Below, piece by piece: positions 17,892-26,343 of a stretch of DNA of 64,000 nucleotides. The translations under genes were made by a program, and so were the position numbers. Source of the stretch: Treponema sp. Its GTDB lineage: Bacteria; Spirochaetota; Spirochaetia; Treponematales; Treponemataceae. The notes under the pieces are model-generated. The model saw only the letters and a program-made list of their open reading frames with translations. It made no database searches and was not told the DNA's origin. Within the stretch, counting starts at the first letter, position 1. Each line of letters opens with the position of its first letter. The stretch is taken from contig JAEDFM010000005.1 in the NCBI GenBank assembly GCA_016292805.1, positions 1 through 64,000 of the forward strand. The letters run 5' to 3'.

Positions 17892-18924
17892 ATTCCTGGT
17901 GCAAGGATACTTCGCCAGAATTAAGGGTTAAAATTGTTCCGTCTTCTTTTTGAACAACAAGGCTGCAGTTGTTATCAATATCAATTGCTTTTGCTGTAAA
18001 ATCCTTCTGGTTATTGCCAATTACTGGATGAACGGTAAGAGTTTGACCTACTGTAAAGGAAAGGCTTTTATATTCTTTAATAAGTTCTTCTTCTGGTTCA
18101 TTGAAAATACTGAGGGTCTGTCCCCCTATGCTGGCTGCCAGCTGGTAACGGGTAATTGTTGTAGAAGCATTTCCAACAATTGAACCAGCAAACTGGGCCG
18201 CATTGAAAACTTCCGGATTATCCTGAATATTTACTCCAATTCCAATTACTGCTGATTCAATCATGCCTGTTTCGAAGTTTGCAGAGCCTTCTGTAAGAAT
18301 TCCGCAAATCTTTTTATTGTTGATATAGATATCATTAATCCATTTAATTTTTGGTTCAATTTTATACAGCTTTCTAATTACGCGGCAAACTGCTACGGCA
18401 GAAAAAGCGGTAAGTGCTGCTGGATTTTTAATGCCACCCTCTGGTGCATAAATCACTGAAAGATAAATACCTGTTTTTGCAGGGGACACAAAGCTGCGGC
18501 CTAAGCGACCTTTTCCTGCGGTCTGGCTTTCGGCAACATAGATGGAGTTGTGATACAGTTTACCGGCCTGAGTAAGGGTGCCATCTGGGTTACGGAGATT
18601 GCCGGCTTTGGAAAGCAGGGATTTTGCGTAGGTGTTTGTAGAATCTATCTGGGCAAAGCATTCCAGGTGGGAACCGGCCAGTGCGGGAAAATCATGGTCC
18701 AGCTGGGTTTGCAAAAGTTCGGCGGTCAGGATGTCGGCGGCGCCGTGGAGTACATAGCCTCCGTTTGTGGTTCCTTCAATTTGACAGTTCTGTTCTCTAA
18801 GGCTGTTAATTGCCTTCCAGATAGCGGCTCTGCTTACGCCGCAAATTTCTGCCAGTTTTTCTCCAGACACAGGAGTTTCATTATTTTGAGTAAGGATTTC
18901 CAGAACTTTATCTTTTGTTGCCAT
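17890..18924 (-). CDS. birA: Bifunctional biotin-protein ligase and biotin repressor
   Basis: 344 residues. Residues 1-60 are a winged helix-turn-helix (KLAEICGVSRAAIWKAINSL), so this is the regulatory class of BirA. The ligase domain has GRLGRSF near residue 140 (biotinyl-AMP loop) and KWINDIYINNKKICGILTE near 196, followed by the small C-terminal SH3-like domain. It attaches biotin to carboxylase subunits and should repress biotin genes; a matching operator precedes bioY at 33478. TATACT at 18931-18936 ends 6 bases before the ATG, again without a Shine-Dalgarno, which suggests a leaderless mRNA. Confidence 0.93.
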   Translation of the reverse strand: MATKDKVLEILTQNNETPVSGEKLAEICGVSRAAIWKAINSLREQNCQIEGTTNGGYVLHGAADILTAELLQTQLDHDFPALAGSHLECFAQIDSTNTYAKSLLSKAGNLRNPDGTLTQAGKLYHNSIYVAESQTAGKGRLGRSFVSPAKTGIYLSVIYAPEGGIKNPAALTAFSAVAVCRVIRKLYKIEPKIKWINDIYINNKKICGILTEGSANFETGMIESAVIGIGVNIQDNPEVFNAAQFAGSIVGNASTTITRYQLAASIGGQTLSIFNEPEEELIKEYKSLSFTVGQTLTVHPVIGNNQKDFTAKAIDIDNNCSLVVQKEDGTILTLNSGEVSLHQE

Positions 18925-18984
18925 GGAAAAAGTATAGCATAAATTAAGTTTTTGTTTTGTCTCTTTTAATCAAATAGTCCGCTA

Positions 18985-19013
18985 TTGACCTGATTTATTA
19001 ATTGGGATAATAT
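18985..19013 (+). promoter_or_regulatory. Promoter for an intergenic small RNA
   Basis: TTGACC (18985-18990), 17-base spacer, TAATAT (19008-19013). No plus-strand gene follows; the next element is a strong hairpin with a T-run. Confidence 0.55.
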
Positions 19014-19018
19014 AAAGA

Positions 19019-19099
19019 ACATAAACGGCAAAGAGGTCGTAAATAAGATTAGGAGTTATTGTATTTAACTCGTAATTTTGTTTACGACCTCTTTTTTTT
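19019..19099 (+). ncRNA. Candidate small RNA, about 80 nt
   Basis: It lies in the 304-bp gene-free gap between birA and relQ, both on the minus strand. The predicted transcript from the TTGACC/TAATAT promoter contains a perfect 14-bp stem AAAGAGGTCGTAAA/TTTACGACCTCTTT (19030-19043, 19081-19094) with an inner GAGTTA/TAACTC hairpin, and ends in T residues. No coding potential was seen. The target is unknown. Confidence 0.5.
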
Positions 19100-19122
19100 G
19101 TTTTAAACATGACTTTTTTTCC

Positions 19123-19206
19123 AAACGGTGGTCACGCGCTTACTACCTTCTGGTTTTTCCTCAGTCTCTGAGGATAAGGCTTGAAGGAGACCACCGTTTT
19201 TTATTT
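19123..19206 (+). ncRNA. Second structured RNA or elaborate terminator
   Basis: Nested pairings AAACGGTGGTC/GACCACCGTTT, CCTTC/GAAGG and CCTCAG-TCT-CTGAGG make a rod of about 77 nt followed by T6ATTTT on the plus strand. No separate promoter was found, so it may be the 3' part of a longer RNA starting near 19019. The arms also pair on the minus strand 23 bases after the relQ stop, but there they lack a good T-run. Confidence 0.45.
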
Positions 19207-19228
19207 TAAATCATTTACAGTTTGAAAA

Positions 19229-19891
19229 TTAATCCAAAGCCTGAAGCTCTAATGCAATCTCTTCCATTTCCTTATCAGTCATGGCGATTGTTTCGGCTAC
19301 ACGGTAAAGTTCACGGCGAACGCTGTCTGGAACATTCTGAGTGTTTTTATAGCGGAGCTCGTGTTCAAGACTTGCCCAGAAATCCATAGCAATGGTTCTA
19401 AGCTGAATTTCCACTTTTACTTTGTGAACTGTTTTAGAAAGATAGACAGGTGTTTCTACAACAATATGAAGACTTCTATAACCAGATTCCTTAGGATTTT
19501 CAATGTAATCGTGTTCAGCTACAAGTGTTATATCTGGCTGTTTAAGTAGAATATCCCGAATGTTGTAAATATCAGAAATATAAGGGCAGATTACACGAAC
19601 ACCAGCAATATCTGTAAGGTGTTCAGTCATTGCATCAAAGGTTGCTGGAAGTTTTTTCTTGGCAAGCTTTTTAGCAATACTATCTGGAGACTTTATGCGT
19701 GATTTTACTGTTTCAATAGGATTTCGTTTGTGTCCTACTTTGCATTCTTTATTTAATATATCAAGTTTTGTTTCAATCTGTTTAATAGCACTTTCATAAA
19801 TCATTATGATTTGCTGAAATTTCATAGCCTGCTGGAAATAGTCGTTATCCAGGGCTAAAGAATTATTTTTAATTGTAGGTACTTGGGTCAT
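19229..19891 (-). CDS. relQ: Small alarmone synthetase (RelQ/YjbM type)
   Basis: 220 residues: a stand-alone RelA/SpoT synthetase domain without the HD hydrolase or TGS domains. Motifs include VKSRIKSPDSIAKKL near residue 62, DIAGVRVICPYISDIY near 93 and the substrate loop NPKESGYRSLHIVVE near 130, then KVEIQLRTIAMDFWASLEHELRYK. It transfers pyrophosphate from ATP to GDP or GTP to make (p)ppGpp. Of two ATGs, the second (19891) has AAAGG with a 6-base gap, while the first overlaps the ribosome site, so 19891 is preferred. Confidence 0.9.
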   Translation of the reverse strand: MTQVPTIKNNSLALDNDYFQQAMKFQQIIMIYESAIKQIETKLDILNKECKVGHKRNPIETVKSRIKSPDSIAKKLAKKKLPATFDAMTEHLTDIAGVRVICPYISDIYNIRDILLKQPDITLVAEHDYIENPKESGYRSLHIVVETPVYLSKTVHKVKVEIQLRTIAMDFWASLEHELRYKNTQNVPDSVRRELYRVAETIAMTDKEMEEIALELQALD

Positions 19892-20015
19892 ATTCATCCT
19901 TTAAACTTAACAATAAAACAATTTAGATTCAAGAAAATTACAAATTATGGCAAAAAACATGGAAACATTGACCACAATTAAAATAACTGATAAGGTATAG
20001 GAAGTAAGCGACATT

Positions 20016-20056
20016 GAGGCCGTGGATTTTTCTGTTTACAGAGGGTCTGCGGCTTC
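20016..20056. other. Intergenic hairpin after the 5-FCL gene
   Basis: GAGGCCG (20016-20022) pairs with CGGCTTC (20050-20056), with an inner CTGT/ACAG stem. On the minus strand it lies 20 bases after the 5-FCL stop and could help termination. On the plus strand it is preceded by TTGACC and a weak TAAGGT 17 bases apart and followed by TTTTAAAACATCTTTTT, so a small RNA is also possible. Confidence 0.4.
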
Positions 20057-20075
20057 CTTGTTTTAAAACATCTTT

Positions 20076-20645
20076 TTAAGAATTACAGTCTATAATTCCT
20101 TTTTCCGTAATAATCCAGTTCATAGTGATGTCATGTTTTTCTACAGGAAGCTCCTGCACTAGCTGACAGCCAAAGCACACCCCAGCCATAGTAAGTTTGT
20201 GAGAAAGGAACGAAAAATAAGTATCGTAATACGCTTTGCCGCGACCTAATCTGGCACCTTTGCTAGTAAAACTGCGCCCAGGTACAAGAACAAGTGTTTC
20301 CGTATTTGAATGAAGGTTGAACGGAATTCCTGCTTCCGGCTCGTCAATTCCGAAAGCACCTTTTGATGTTTCATGTACAGCATTAATTTTGTAAAATTCC
20401 ATTTGTGGTGATAACGGATCAACCTTTGGCAGGTAAACAGTTTTTCCTTCTTCCAGTGCTGCTTTTATGACAGGCTTTAAATCAACTTCATCATTTAAAG
20501 GCATATAAGCCAGAATGTTTTTTGCTTTTTTATATTCAGAAAATTCTGTAATCAGGTTGCAAATCTGGCTTGAAAACATTTGAAATGAAGCTGCATTTGA
20601 GGACATAATCTGTTTAATCTGATTTCGTAATTCCTGTTTTGTCAT
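20076..20645 (-). CDS. 5-formyltetrahydrofolate cyclo-ligase
   Basis: 189 residues, the usual length. It converts 5-formyl-THF with ATP to 5,10-methenyl-THF. Conserved features are the N-terminal KQELRNQIKQ, LPKVDP near residue 98 and the nucleotide-binding loop RLGRGKAYYDTYF near 137 (a variant of GRGGGYYDR). The start codon overlaps the stop of the upstream LuxR gene as ATGA, so the two are translationally coupled. Confidence 0.9.
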   Translation of the reverse strand: MTKQELRNQIKQIMSSNAASFQMFSSQICNLITEFSEYKKAKNILAYMPLNDEVDLKPVIKAALEEGKTVYLPKVDPLSPQMEFYKINAVHETSKGAFGIDEPEAGIPFNLHSNTETLVLVPGRSFTSKGARLGRGKAYYDTYFSFLSHKLTMAGVCFGCQLVQELPVEKHDITMNWIITEKGIIDCNS

Positions 20646-22063
20646 TTCAATAAATCCAAAGTTCTGGCCCGACTTAAGGCTTCTGATGATGAGTTTACAT
20701 CCAGTTTTTCATAAATTTTTTTAATATGATAGCGAACTGTATTAATGCTGATGTTTGACTGTCCGGCAATTTCTTCGTATGAAAGTCCGTGGGAAAGCAA
20801 CTTAAGTATGTCCAGTTCGTGAATTGTAAGTTCAATTTTTTTAGAAAAAGGTTCAAGAAGATAGTTTGGATACAGCAAAGCAGTAGTACGAGTAATTTCA
20901 ATAATTTCTTTTATGTATTCCTTATGAGGTGCATTAGGCTTAGCTTTTCTGTAAGCATTTAGAACTTTAAGCAAAGGTTCTCCTTCGTCTGCAAAAAGTC
21001 TGTAGTATTTGTATTTATATCCAATTTCCAGAGCCTGCGCTAAGGCTTCAAAGCATTCTTTTTTTAAATCAGCTTTGTAACCGCCAATAGCAGTAAGAAT
21101 CTGCAGTTCACAATAATCCATAGGACGCAGACCTTTTTGTAAAAGAGGACTTAATCTGGAAATTAAACCCATGCCGGCAATAAATCTACCAGTAAGAATA
21201 TAGCAGCGGATTTTTACCATGTAACCGTATAAGTCATGCATCTTAAAATCCAGGTATTCATTTGGTGCTTTATTTTCTAACCATTTAGTTACAATATCAT
21301 AATGGCCTTCGTAAATGGCAATTTTAGTTTCCAGAGCATCAAGATTATAGAGAAGCTCAGCGTTTGCTCTGTCTTTAACCTGGCTTCGAATCTGTTTTAC
21401 CATTTGAACAGCAGAACTTAATTCTCCGTTCATAACCAGAATCTGCATTTGTAAACAGGAAGCGGCAAATAAAGTTCGAATATCTCCGGACTTTTCCAAT
21501 AAAGGAATTTGTTTTGTAATTCTGGCCATAGCTTTTAAGCATTGATTTGTTTGATAAAGAAATTCTGCCTTACCAACATTGTACATATTTTCTGCAGCAT
21601 TACCGTAAAGAACTGTAAGCATTTTTATAAAGCGTTCCTTTTGATTGTAAAGGAAATCGCCAAAGTAAGTAAAATCGCGGTAGCCATTTAACAAACTTGG
21701 ATGACCTGCAGAAAAAGTTAAGCCTAAAACCTCTTCATCAACATTTGCCAGCGCATTTGTGTGAGATTCAAGCTCTTCCAGAGTCAGTGTAGGAATAATA
21801 AGACAAACATTATGATAGATAAATTCAGCATGAGGATCGTCGCTTTTAAGAATAGATTCAGCTAATTCTTTAGCTTCATCCAGGCGACCTTGCATAACGT
21901 TAATTAAAACTTGAACAGGAACAATTCTGGTTGGAGAGGCCTGTTCTTTAGGTATGGCCATATATTGATCTTTAATATCCCAGAAGTCCTGAAAGGAAAC
22001 ACTCTTGTAAGCTTCCAGAGAAAAATTTTCTAACTCTTCAATCGAATATTGTCTCTTTTCCAT
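20642..22063 (-). CDS. LuxR-family transcriptional regulator with TPR-like sensor region
   Basis: 473 residues. The C-terminal ~65 residues are a LuxR/GerE helix-turn-helix: LTIHELDILKLLSHGLSYEEIA followed by NISINTVRYHIKKIYEKLDV. The N-terminal 400 residues are all-helical and probably TPR-like, as in MalT-type regulators, but no ATPase P-loop was seen. TATAAT on the minus strand (22070-22075) ends 6 bases before the ATG with no Shine-Dalgarno. Four copies of CTACAT/ATGTAG surround the promoter and suggest autoregulation. The signal is unknown; coupling to 5-FCL may be incidental. Confidence 0.85.
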   Translation of the reverse strand: MEKRQYSIEELENFSLEAYKSVSFQDFWDIKDQYMAIPKEQASPTRIVPVQVLINVMQGRLDEAKELAESILKSDDPHAEFIYHNVCLIIPTLTLEELESHTNALANVDEEVLGLTFSAGHPSLLNGYRDFTYFGDFLYNQKERFIKMLTVLYGNAAENMYNVGKAEFLYQTNQCLKAMARITKQIPLLEKSGDIRTLFAASCLQMQILVMNGELSSAVQMVKQIRSQVKDRANAELLYNLDALETKIAIYEGHYDIVTKWLENKAPNEYLDFKMHDLYGYMVKIRCYILTGRFIAGMGLISRLSPLLQKGLRPMDYCELQILTAIGGYKADLKKECFEALAQALEIGYKYKYYRLFADEGEPLLKVLNAYRKAKPNAPHKEYIKEIIEITRTTALLYPNYLLEPFSKKIELTIHELDILKLLSHGLSYEEIAGQSNISINTVRYHIKKIYEKLDVNSSSEALSRARTLDLLK

Positions 22064-22065
22064 GC

Positions 22066-22104
22066 CTACATTATAACACTACATCTAAATGTAGTGCAAT
22101 GTAG
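22066..22104 (-). promoter_or_regulatory. luxR-type gene promoter and hexamer operator cluster
   Basis: On the minus strand TTGCAC, an 18-base spacer and TATAAT stand 6 bases before the ATG. Overlapping them are CTACAT at 22066 and 22079 and ATGTAG at 22089 and 22099, an array of four half-sites forming nested inverted repeats. Confidence 0.55.
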
Positions 22105-22301
22105 TTATACTTTTTACATACGTGTGTAGTTCCATTTTGCTCAAACTGCATTATTATAAACTCAACAGTTAGAAAAAAAGTTAAAAAAGTTGAGTAAAAA
22201 ATAATTATTAAAAGTACATTTAAAAACAATTAAGTAAAGTTATTTAAAAATCATTTAAAAACTTTTTTTTGCGCTGATAGTGATTTGTTTACTTTAAAAT
22301 A

Positions 22302-22341
22302 GGCCACTCTGGCGATGGGATTCCCTAGGGTGGCTTTTTTT
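22302..22341 (+). terminator. Terminator-like hairpin with plus-strand T-run
   Basis: GCCACTCTGG (22303-22312) pairs over 10 bp, including G-T pairs, with CTAGGGTGGC (22325-22334), followed by seven T. No plus-strand gene ends here. On the minus strand it follows the ABC ATPase gene with only CTATTTT as a tail. It may be bidirectional or end an unseen small RNA. The rest of 22105-22301 is very AT-rich with no gene seen. Confidence 0.55.
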
Positions 22342-22344
22342 AAT

Positions 22345-22917
22345 TTAAACTAGTTTTATGATTCTTGCATTCAGCTGTTCAGCTTCACTTAAATCGTGGG
22401 TAACAAGAAGAATAGAAATTTTCTGTTCCAGATTAATCTTTTTTATATCCAAAAGAATTTTTGTTTTAATTTCCTGATCTAAGCCTTTGAAAGGTTCATC
22501 AAGCAATAGAATTTTTGAGCCATAATTTAAGGCCCGGGCAATAGCACACCGTTGTTTCATTCCGCCACTCAACCTTCCCGGCATGTACTTTTCAAACCCG
22601 TTAAGTCCAACAGAGTTAATCAACCGCTGAATCTCGCGGGGATTCTGCTTATCATTAACCAGCTTAATGTTGTCCCATACTGTAAGCCATGGTAAAAGCC
22701 TGTCTTCCTGAAAAACATAACTTACTTTTTTTTCTGAATTTTGGATTGAACCGGAGTCTGGGGGAATAAGGCCAGAAATAATATTCAGCAGTGTAGTTTT
22801 TCCGCATCCGCTGGGCCCTGTAATTGCAACAATTTCACCATCATCAACCTGAAAAGAAAAATCGTTTATTACACTAAGAGTGCCGAATTTTTTATTTAAG
22901 TTCTGAACCTTTAGCAT
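22345..22917 (-). CDS. Orphan ABC ATPase of the nitrate/sulfonate/taurine type
   Basis: 190 residues, shorter than the usual ~240 of SsuB/TauB because the C-terminal tail is missing. Walker A is GPSGCGKTT, the Q-loop VFQEDRLLPWLTV has the wording typical of SsuB/TauB, the signature is LSGGMKQRCAIARAL and Walker B is ILLLDEPFKGLD with the H-loop THD. All catalytic motifs are present. No permease or binding protein lies beside it, so it either serves a distant system or is a remnant operon. No Shine-Dalgarno was seen before the ATG. Confidence 0.85.
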   Translation of the reverse strand: MLKVQNLNKKFGTLSVINDFSFQVDDGEIVAITGPSGCGKTTLLNIISGLIPPDSGSIQNSEKKVSYVFQEDRLLPWLTVWDNIKLVNDKQNPREIQRLINSVGLNGFEKYMPGRLSGGMKQRCAIARALNYGSKILLLDEPFKGLDQEIKTKILLDIKKINLEQKISILLVTHDLSEAEQLNARIIKLV

Positions 22918-22943
22918 AACATTAGTGTAAATGAAATCTGTTA

Positions 22944-22977
22944 AATAAAAAACCTCCCAACCGTGGTCAGGAGGTTT
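22944..22977 (-). terminator. Terminator of the GT8 gene
   Basis: On the minus strand AAACCTCC...GGAGGTTTTTTATTT makes a strong stem with a T-run, 20 bases after the GT8 stop. Confidence 0.85.
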
Positions 22978-22996
22978 AACTTAGTAATCTTAAAGA

Positions 22997-24028
22997 CTAC
23001 TCATTATTTGTGCGGCTTTTTACACCAATAAGTTTTCTTAAAAGGTTAAGATAGTTGATACGAACAAGACCTTTTGCCTTCTGCTGTTCGAACTGAGCAA
23101 CTGTTTTCCAGTAACCTTTTGGATCAGCAATGTCTTCTTCTGCCATAGCAACAAGTTTAACATACTGTTCCTGGTCCCGTTTTTTAAGGTCATCGCCGTA
23201 TGAATCACGCTGAGCAAGAATTTCTTCGTAGAAGTCTGTCTGTTTTGCATAATTCCAGAAGTATTCTTCATAAAGAGTATTTGCATAGTGCCATGGCTTC
23301 CAGTTGATTTTGTAGTGAATCAATTTAAGGTTCTTGTCATCAAAGTCTGGATTTTTATAAGCAGTTTTGTTCCAGCCTAAATCAACAAGCTTGATTCTGT
23401 CTTTACAAAGAACGTTCAAATAGTCTTCATCCTGTGTTACACGGAATTTGTACTGTTTTGAAAGTTCAACGAATTTTTCTGCAATCTTGAATTTTAAGAA
23501 GCGTTTTGTATTAATAAGAATTACACCAGCATTGATGTAGTTCTGGCGTTTAATACCAAGGAATTCTTCAACATATGTTCCAAATACATCTACAGTATTC
23601 ATAACTTCTTCTTGAGCACCAGCAAGGAAGTAATCACGAATATCAGTATTGTAGAGTTCAGAAATATCGCCAAGAAGGATTGTATCACAGTCAACATAAA
23701 GAACTTTGTCGTAGTCTGGGAACAAATCAGGAATAAAGAAGCGGTAATATGTTTCTTTAGAGTAGTAATCACGAAGATGGAACAAATCCTGAATCTTATC
23801 CAATTCATTTGCTAATGAAATGAATTCAATTGTTGCATTAGGTGTTAATGACTGTTTAATGCGTCCCTCTAATTTTGGATCAAGATTAGTAGTTAAAACA
23901 TAGAGCTTATAAAAATAATCTTTTGATGCATTTGCAAGCAATGATTTGATACATACTGTAAGGTATGGAGCATAGTTATCATTTGTTGCAAAGAAAATTG
24001 GAATTTCATTGTCTTTTAATTTTGCCAT
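22997..24028 (-). CDS. Glycosyltransferase family 8 protein
   Basis: 343 residues. The GT8 fold is shown by IPIFFATNDNYAPYL at the N-terminus, the metal-binding DxD motif in KVLYVDCDTILLGD near residue 100, NYINAGVILIN near 160 and LIHYKINWKPW near 245. Such enzymes transfer glucose or galactose from UDP-sugars, here probably to a surface polysaccharide or glycolipid. An upstream in-frame ATG at 24082 exists, but GGAG lies 8 bases before the ATG at 24028, which is preferred. It is a single gene with its own terminator. Confidence 0.88.
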   Translation of the reverse strand: MAKLKDNEIPIFFATNDNYAPYLTVCIKSLLANASKDYFYKLYVLTTNLDPKLEGRIKQSLTPNATIEFISLANELDKIQDLFHLRDYYSKETYYRFFIPDLFPDYDKVLYVDCDTILLGDISELYNTDIRDYFLAGAQEEVMNTVDVFGTYVEEFLGIKRQNYINAGVILINTKRFLKFKIAEKFVELSKQYKFRVTQDEDYLNVLCKDRIKLVDLGWNKTAYKNPDFDDKNLKLIHYKINWKPWHYANTLYEEYFWNYAKQTDFYEEILAQRDSYGDDLKKRDQEQYVKLVAMAEEDIADPKGYWKTVAQFEQQKAKGLVRINYLNLLRKLIGVKSRTNNE

Positions 24029-24156
24029 TTTTTTCTCCACTTTCTGTAATTCTTGCGTAAAAACGGAATTTATGCAAGTCATTATGACAAAATTGGTGGT
24101 TATGTCGTATAAGGGAATATTTGCATTCTTTTTGCATAAAAAACCTTAGAGAAAAA

Positions 24157-26154
24157 TTATAAAGAAAGTGCTTCTACTTCTTCCAGCCACATTGCTGCTG
24201 AAGCATCGCTTGGCATACGCCAGTCGCCGCGAGGAGAAAGATTGATTGTACCAACCTTTGCACCATCAGGCATGCAGGAGCGTTTGAACTGCTGACTGAA
24301 GAAGCGGCGGTAGAAAGTCTTAAGCCATTTAAGCATAACTTCTTTGCTGTAAGGAAGCTTAGACTGCTGAGCCAGGAAGAAAATTTTTGCTGGTGAAAAA
24401 CCAAAGCGAAGCAAATAGTAAAGATAAAAATCGTGAAGCTCGTAAGGACCAACAAGGTCTTCTGTAACCTGGGAAATTACTCCGTCTTTTGGAGGAAGCA
24501 ATTCTGGGCTGACAGGAGTATCAAGAATGTCTTTTAATACATCTGCGAATTTTTTATTTTTAGAATCTTCAGAAGCTGTGGCAAACCATTCAACCAGATA
24601 GCGGACAAGAGTTTTTGGAATTGAAGAGTTTACACCGTACATAGACATGTGGTCACCATTGTAAGTACACCAGCCTAAAGCAAGTTCAGAAAGGTCTCCT
24701 GTACCAATTACAATTCCGTTAGTTTTGTTTGCATAGTCCATAAGAATCTGTGTTCGTTCACGGGCCTGACCATTTTCGTAAGTTACATCGTGAACTGATT
24801 CATCCTGACCAATGTCTTTAAAATGCTGACGAACAGAATCTGCAATGCGTATTTCTTTAAGAGTGGCGCCACATTCTTTTGCAAGGGTGCAGGCATTGTT
24901 GTATGTTCGGTCTGTTGTTCCAAAGCAAGGCATTGTTATGGCTGTGATTTTAGAACGGGCAATTCCAACAGAGTCAAATGCGCGGCAGGTAATGAGGAGT
25001 GCCAGAGTTGAATCAAGACCACCAGAAAGGCCGATTACTGCAGGCTGACAGTTAATGTGGCGCAGGCGTTTTGCAAGGCCCTGAGCCTGAAGTGTAATTA
25101 CTTCAAGACAACGCTGTGTTCGTTTTTCCTGATTAGAAGGAACGAATGGATGAGGATCAACATAGCGGTCAAAATTTTTAGGACTCTTAATGTTTCTAAC
25201 ACCACCGGCACCCTTCTTTCCCGCAGCCGCGCTGGCACCATCCATTTCAATATCAACAATTACATAGTCTGAATTAAAGTTATTGTTGTTTGCAGAAAAA
25301 CCAAAGCTGGTTGTGCGGCGGCGTTCCTGGCAAAGGCGTTCAACATCAATGTCTGCGTAAACTGTGGCATCAGAGAAAAGTTCCGACTGGGAAAGGAGAG
25401 TTCCATTTTCTGCAATTAAGTTGTGGCCTGCAAAAATCATGTCCTGTGTGGATTCGTCTTTTCCGGCATTTGCGTAAAGGTATGCGCACAAAGAACGGGC
25501 AGAGTGAGATTTTACAAGGGAGCGACGGTAATCTGCTTTACCAATAATTTCGTTTCCGGCAGAAAGATTTGCAATGATTGTGGCGCCGTTTAAAACATGG
25601 CGGCTTGAAGGTGGAACTGGAACCCAAAGGTCTTCGCAAAGTTCGCAGCCAATTGTTACTGACGGATTATTTTTGTCCTGAATTAAAATATCAGTTCCAA
25701 ATGGAACATTTTCAAAACCAGCAAAAGAAATGAACTGAGTTTCCATGTTCTGCTGGAAGGGAGTGAACTGACGGCGTTCATAAAATTCACCATAGTTTGG
25801 TAAATATGATTTTGCAAACAACGCAAGAAGCTGGCCTTTGAAAAGTGCTGCTGCACAATTGTAAATTCCTTCTGTCATTGGAAGGGGAAGACCAACAAAA
25901 ACTATCGCATTTACTGTTTTAGTTTTTGCAACTATTTCTTTAAGAGCTTCCTGAGCAGAAATTTGAAGGGTTCGCTGAAAGAACAAATCGCCGCAGGTGT
26001 AGCCTGTAATGGAAAGTTCAGGAAGAACAATAATCTGGGCACCATTTTTAGCGGCAGCTTTTACAGCAGAAATAATCTGTTCCGAATTGAATTTACAATC
26101 ACCAACTTTTAGGCTTGGGCTGGCACAAGCAGTTTTAATGAATCCGTAAGTCAT
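24157..26154 (-). CDS. nadE: Glutamine-dependent NAD(+) synthetase
   Basis: 665 residues in two domains. The N-terminal nitrilase-type glutaminase has Glu46 (LPELSITGYT), Lys115 (FAKSYLPNYGEF) and Cys173 (CELCEDLW) as catalytic triad. The C-terminal ATP-pyrophosphatase domain has the P-loop SGGLDSTLAL near residue 375 and IGTGDLSELALGW. Ammonia from glutamine is passed to adenylated deamido-NAD. On the minus strand TATATT ends 6 bases before the ATG with no ribosome site, so this too may be leaderless. Confidence 0.95.
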   Translation of the reverse strand: MTYGFIKTACASPSLKVGDCKFNSEQIISAVKAAAKNGAQIIVLPELSITGYTCGDLFFQRTLQISAQEALKEIVAKTKTVNAIVFVGLPLPMTEGIYNCAAALFKGQLLALFAKSYLPNYGEFYERRQFTPFQQNMETQFISFAGFENVPFGTDILIQDKNNPSVTIGCELCEDLWVPVPPSSRHVLNGATIIANLSAGNEIIGKADYRRSLVKSHSARSLCAYLYANAGKDESTQDMIFAGHNLIAENGTLLSQSELFSDATVYADIDVERLCQERRRTTSFGFSANNNNFNSDYVIVDIEMDGASAAAGKKGAGGVRNIKSPKNFDRYVDPHPFVPSNQEKRTQRCLEVITLQAQGLAKRLRHINCQPAVIGLSGGLDSTLALLITCRAFDSVGIARSKITAITMPCFGTTDRTYNNACTLAKECGATLKEIRIADSVRQHFKDIGQDESVHDVTYENGQARERTQILMDYANKTNGIVIGTGDLSELALGWCTYNGDHMSMYGVNSSIPKTLVRYLVEWFATASEDSKNKKFADVLKDILDTPVSPELLPPKDGVISQVTEDLVGPYELHDFYLYYLLRFGFSPAKIFFLAQQSKLPYSKEVMLKWLKTFYRRFFSQQFKRSCMPDGAKVGTINLSPRGDWRMPSDASAAMWLEEVEALSL

Positions 26155-26205
26155 AATAAAAATATATCACAAATAATATATGTAGGAAAATGGCAAGATA
26201 GATGA

Positions 26206-26340
26206 TGGATTACCATTAAAAGGTTTTTATTGTCTTCAGGAAAATTTGTCATTGAAGACGCATGACATGTTCAGTCTGCTTTTCTTACCAGAGGCGAGTA
26301 CTATAAAACAGTTTTTGAATTTTCAGACAAATATTTATAA
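26206..26340 (+). pseudogene. Short decayed coding remnant
   Basis: One frame reads WITIKRFLLSSGKFVIEDA, a TGA at 26263-26265, then HVQSAFLTRGEYYKTVFEFS and ends at TAA 26338-26340. There is no start codon or ribosome site. The protein-like character on both sides of the TGA suggests the tail of a lost gene. No family is recognised and chance cannot be excluded. Confidence 0.3.
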
Positions 26341-26343
26341 GAA

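Noticed and set aside
19019..20075. 6S RNA near the 5-FCL gene, as in many Proteobacteria
   Set aside because: The hairpin at 20016-20056 is too short and the 19019-19206 structures are separate stems, not one long closed rod with a central bubble.
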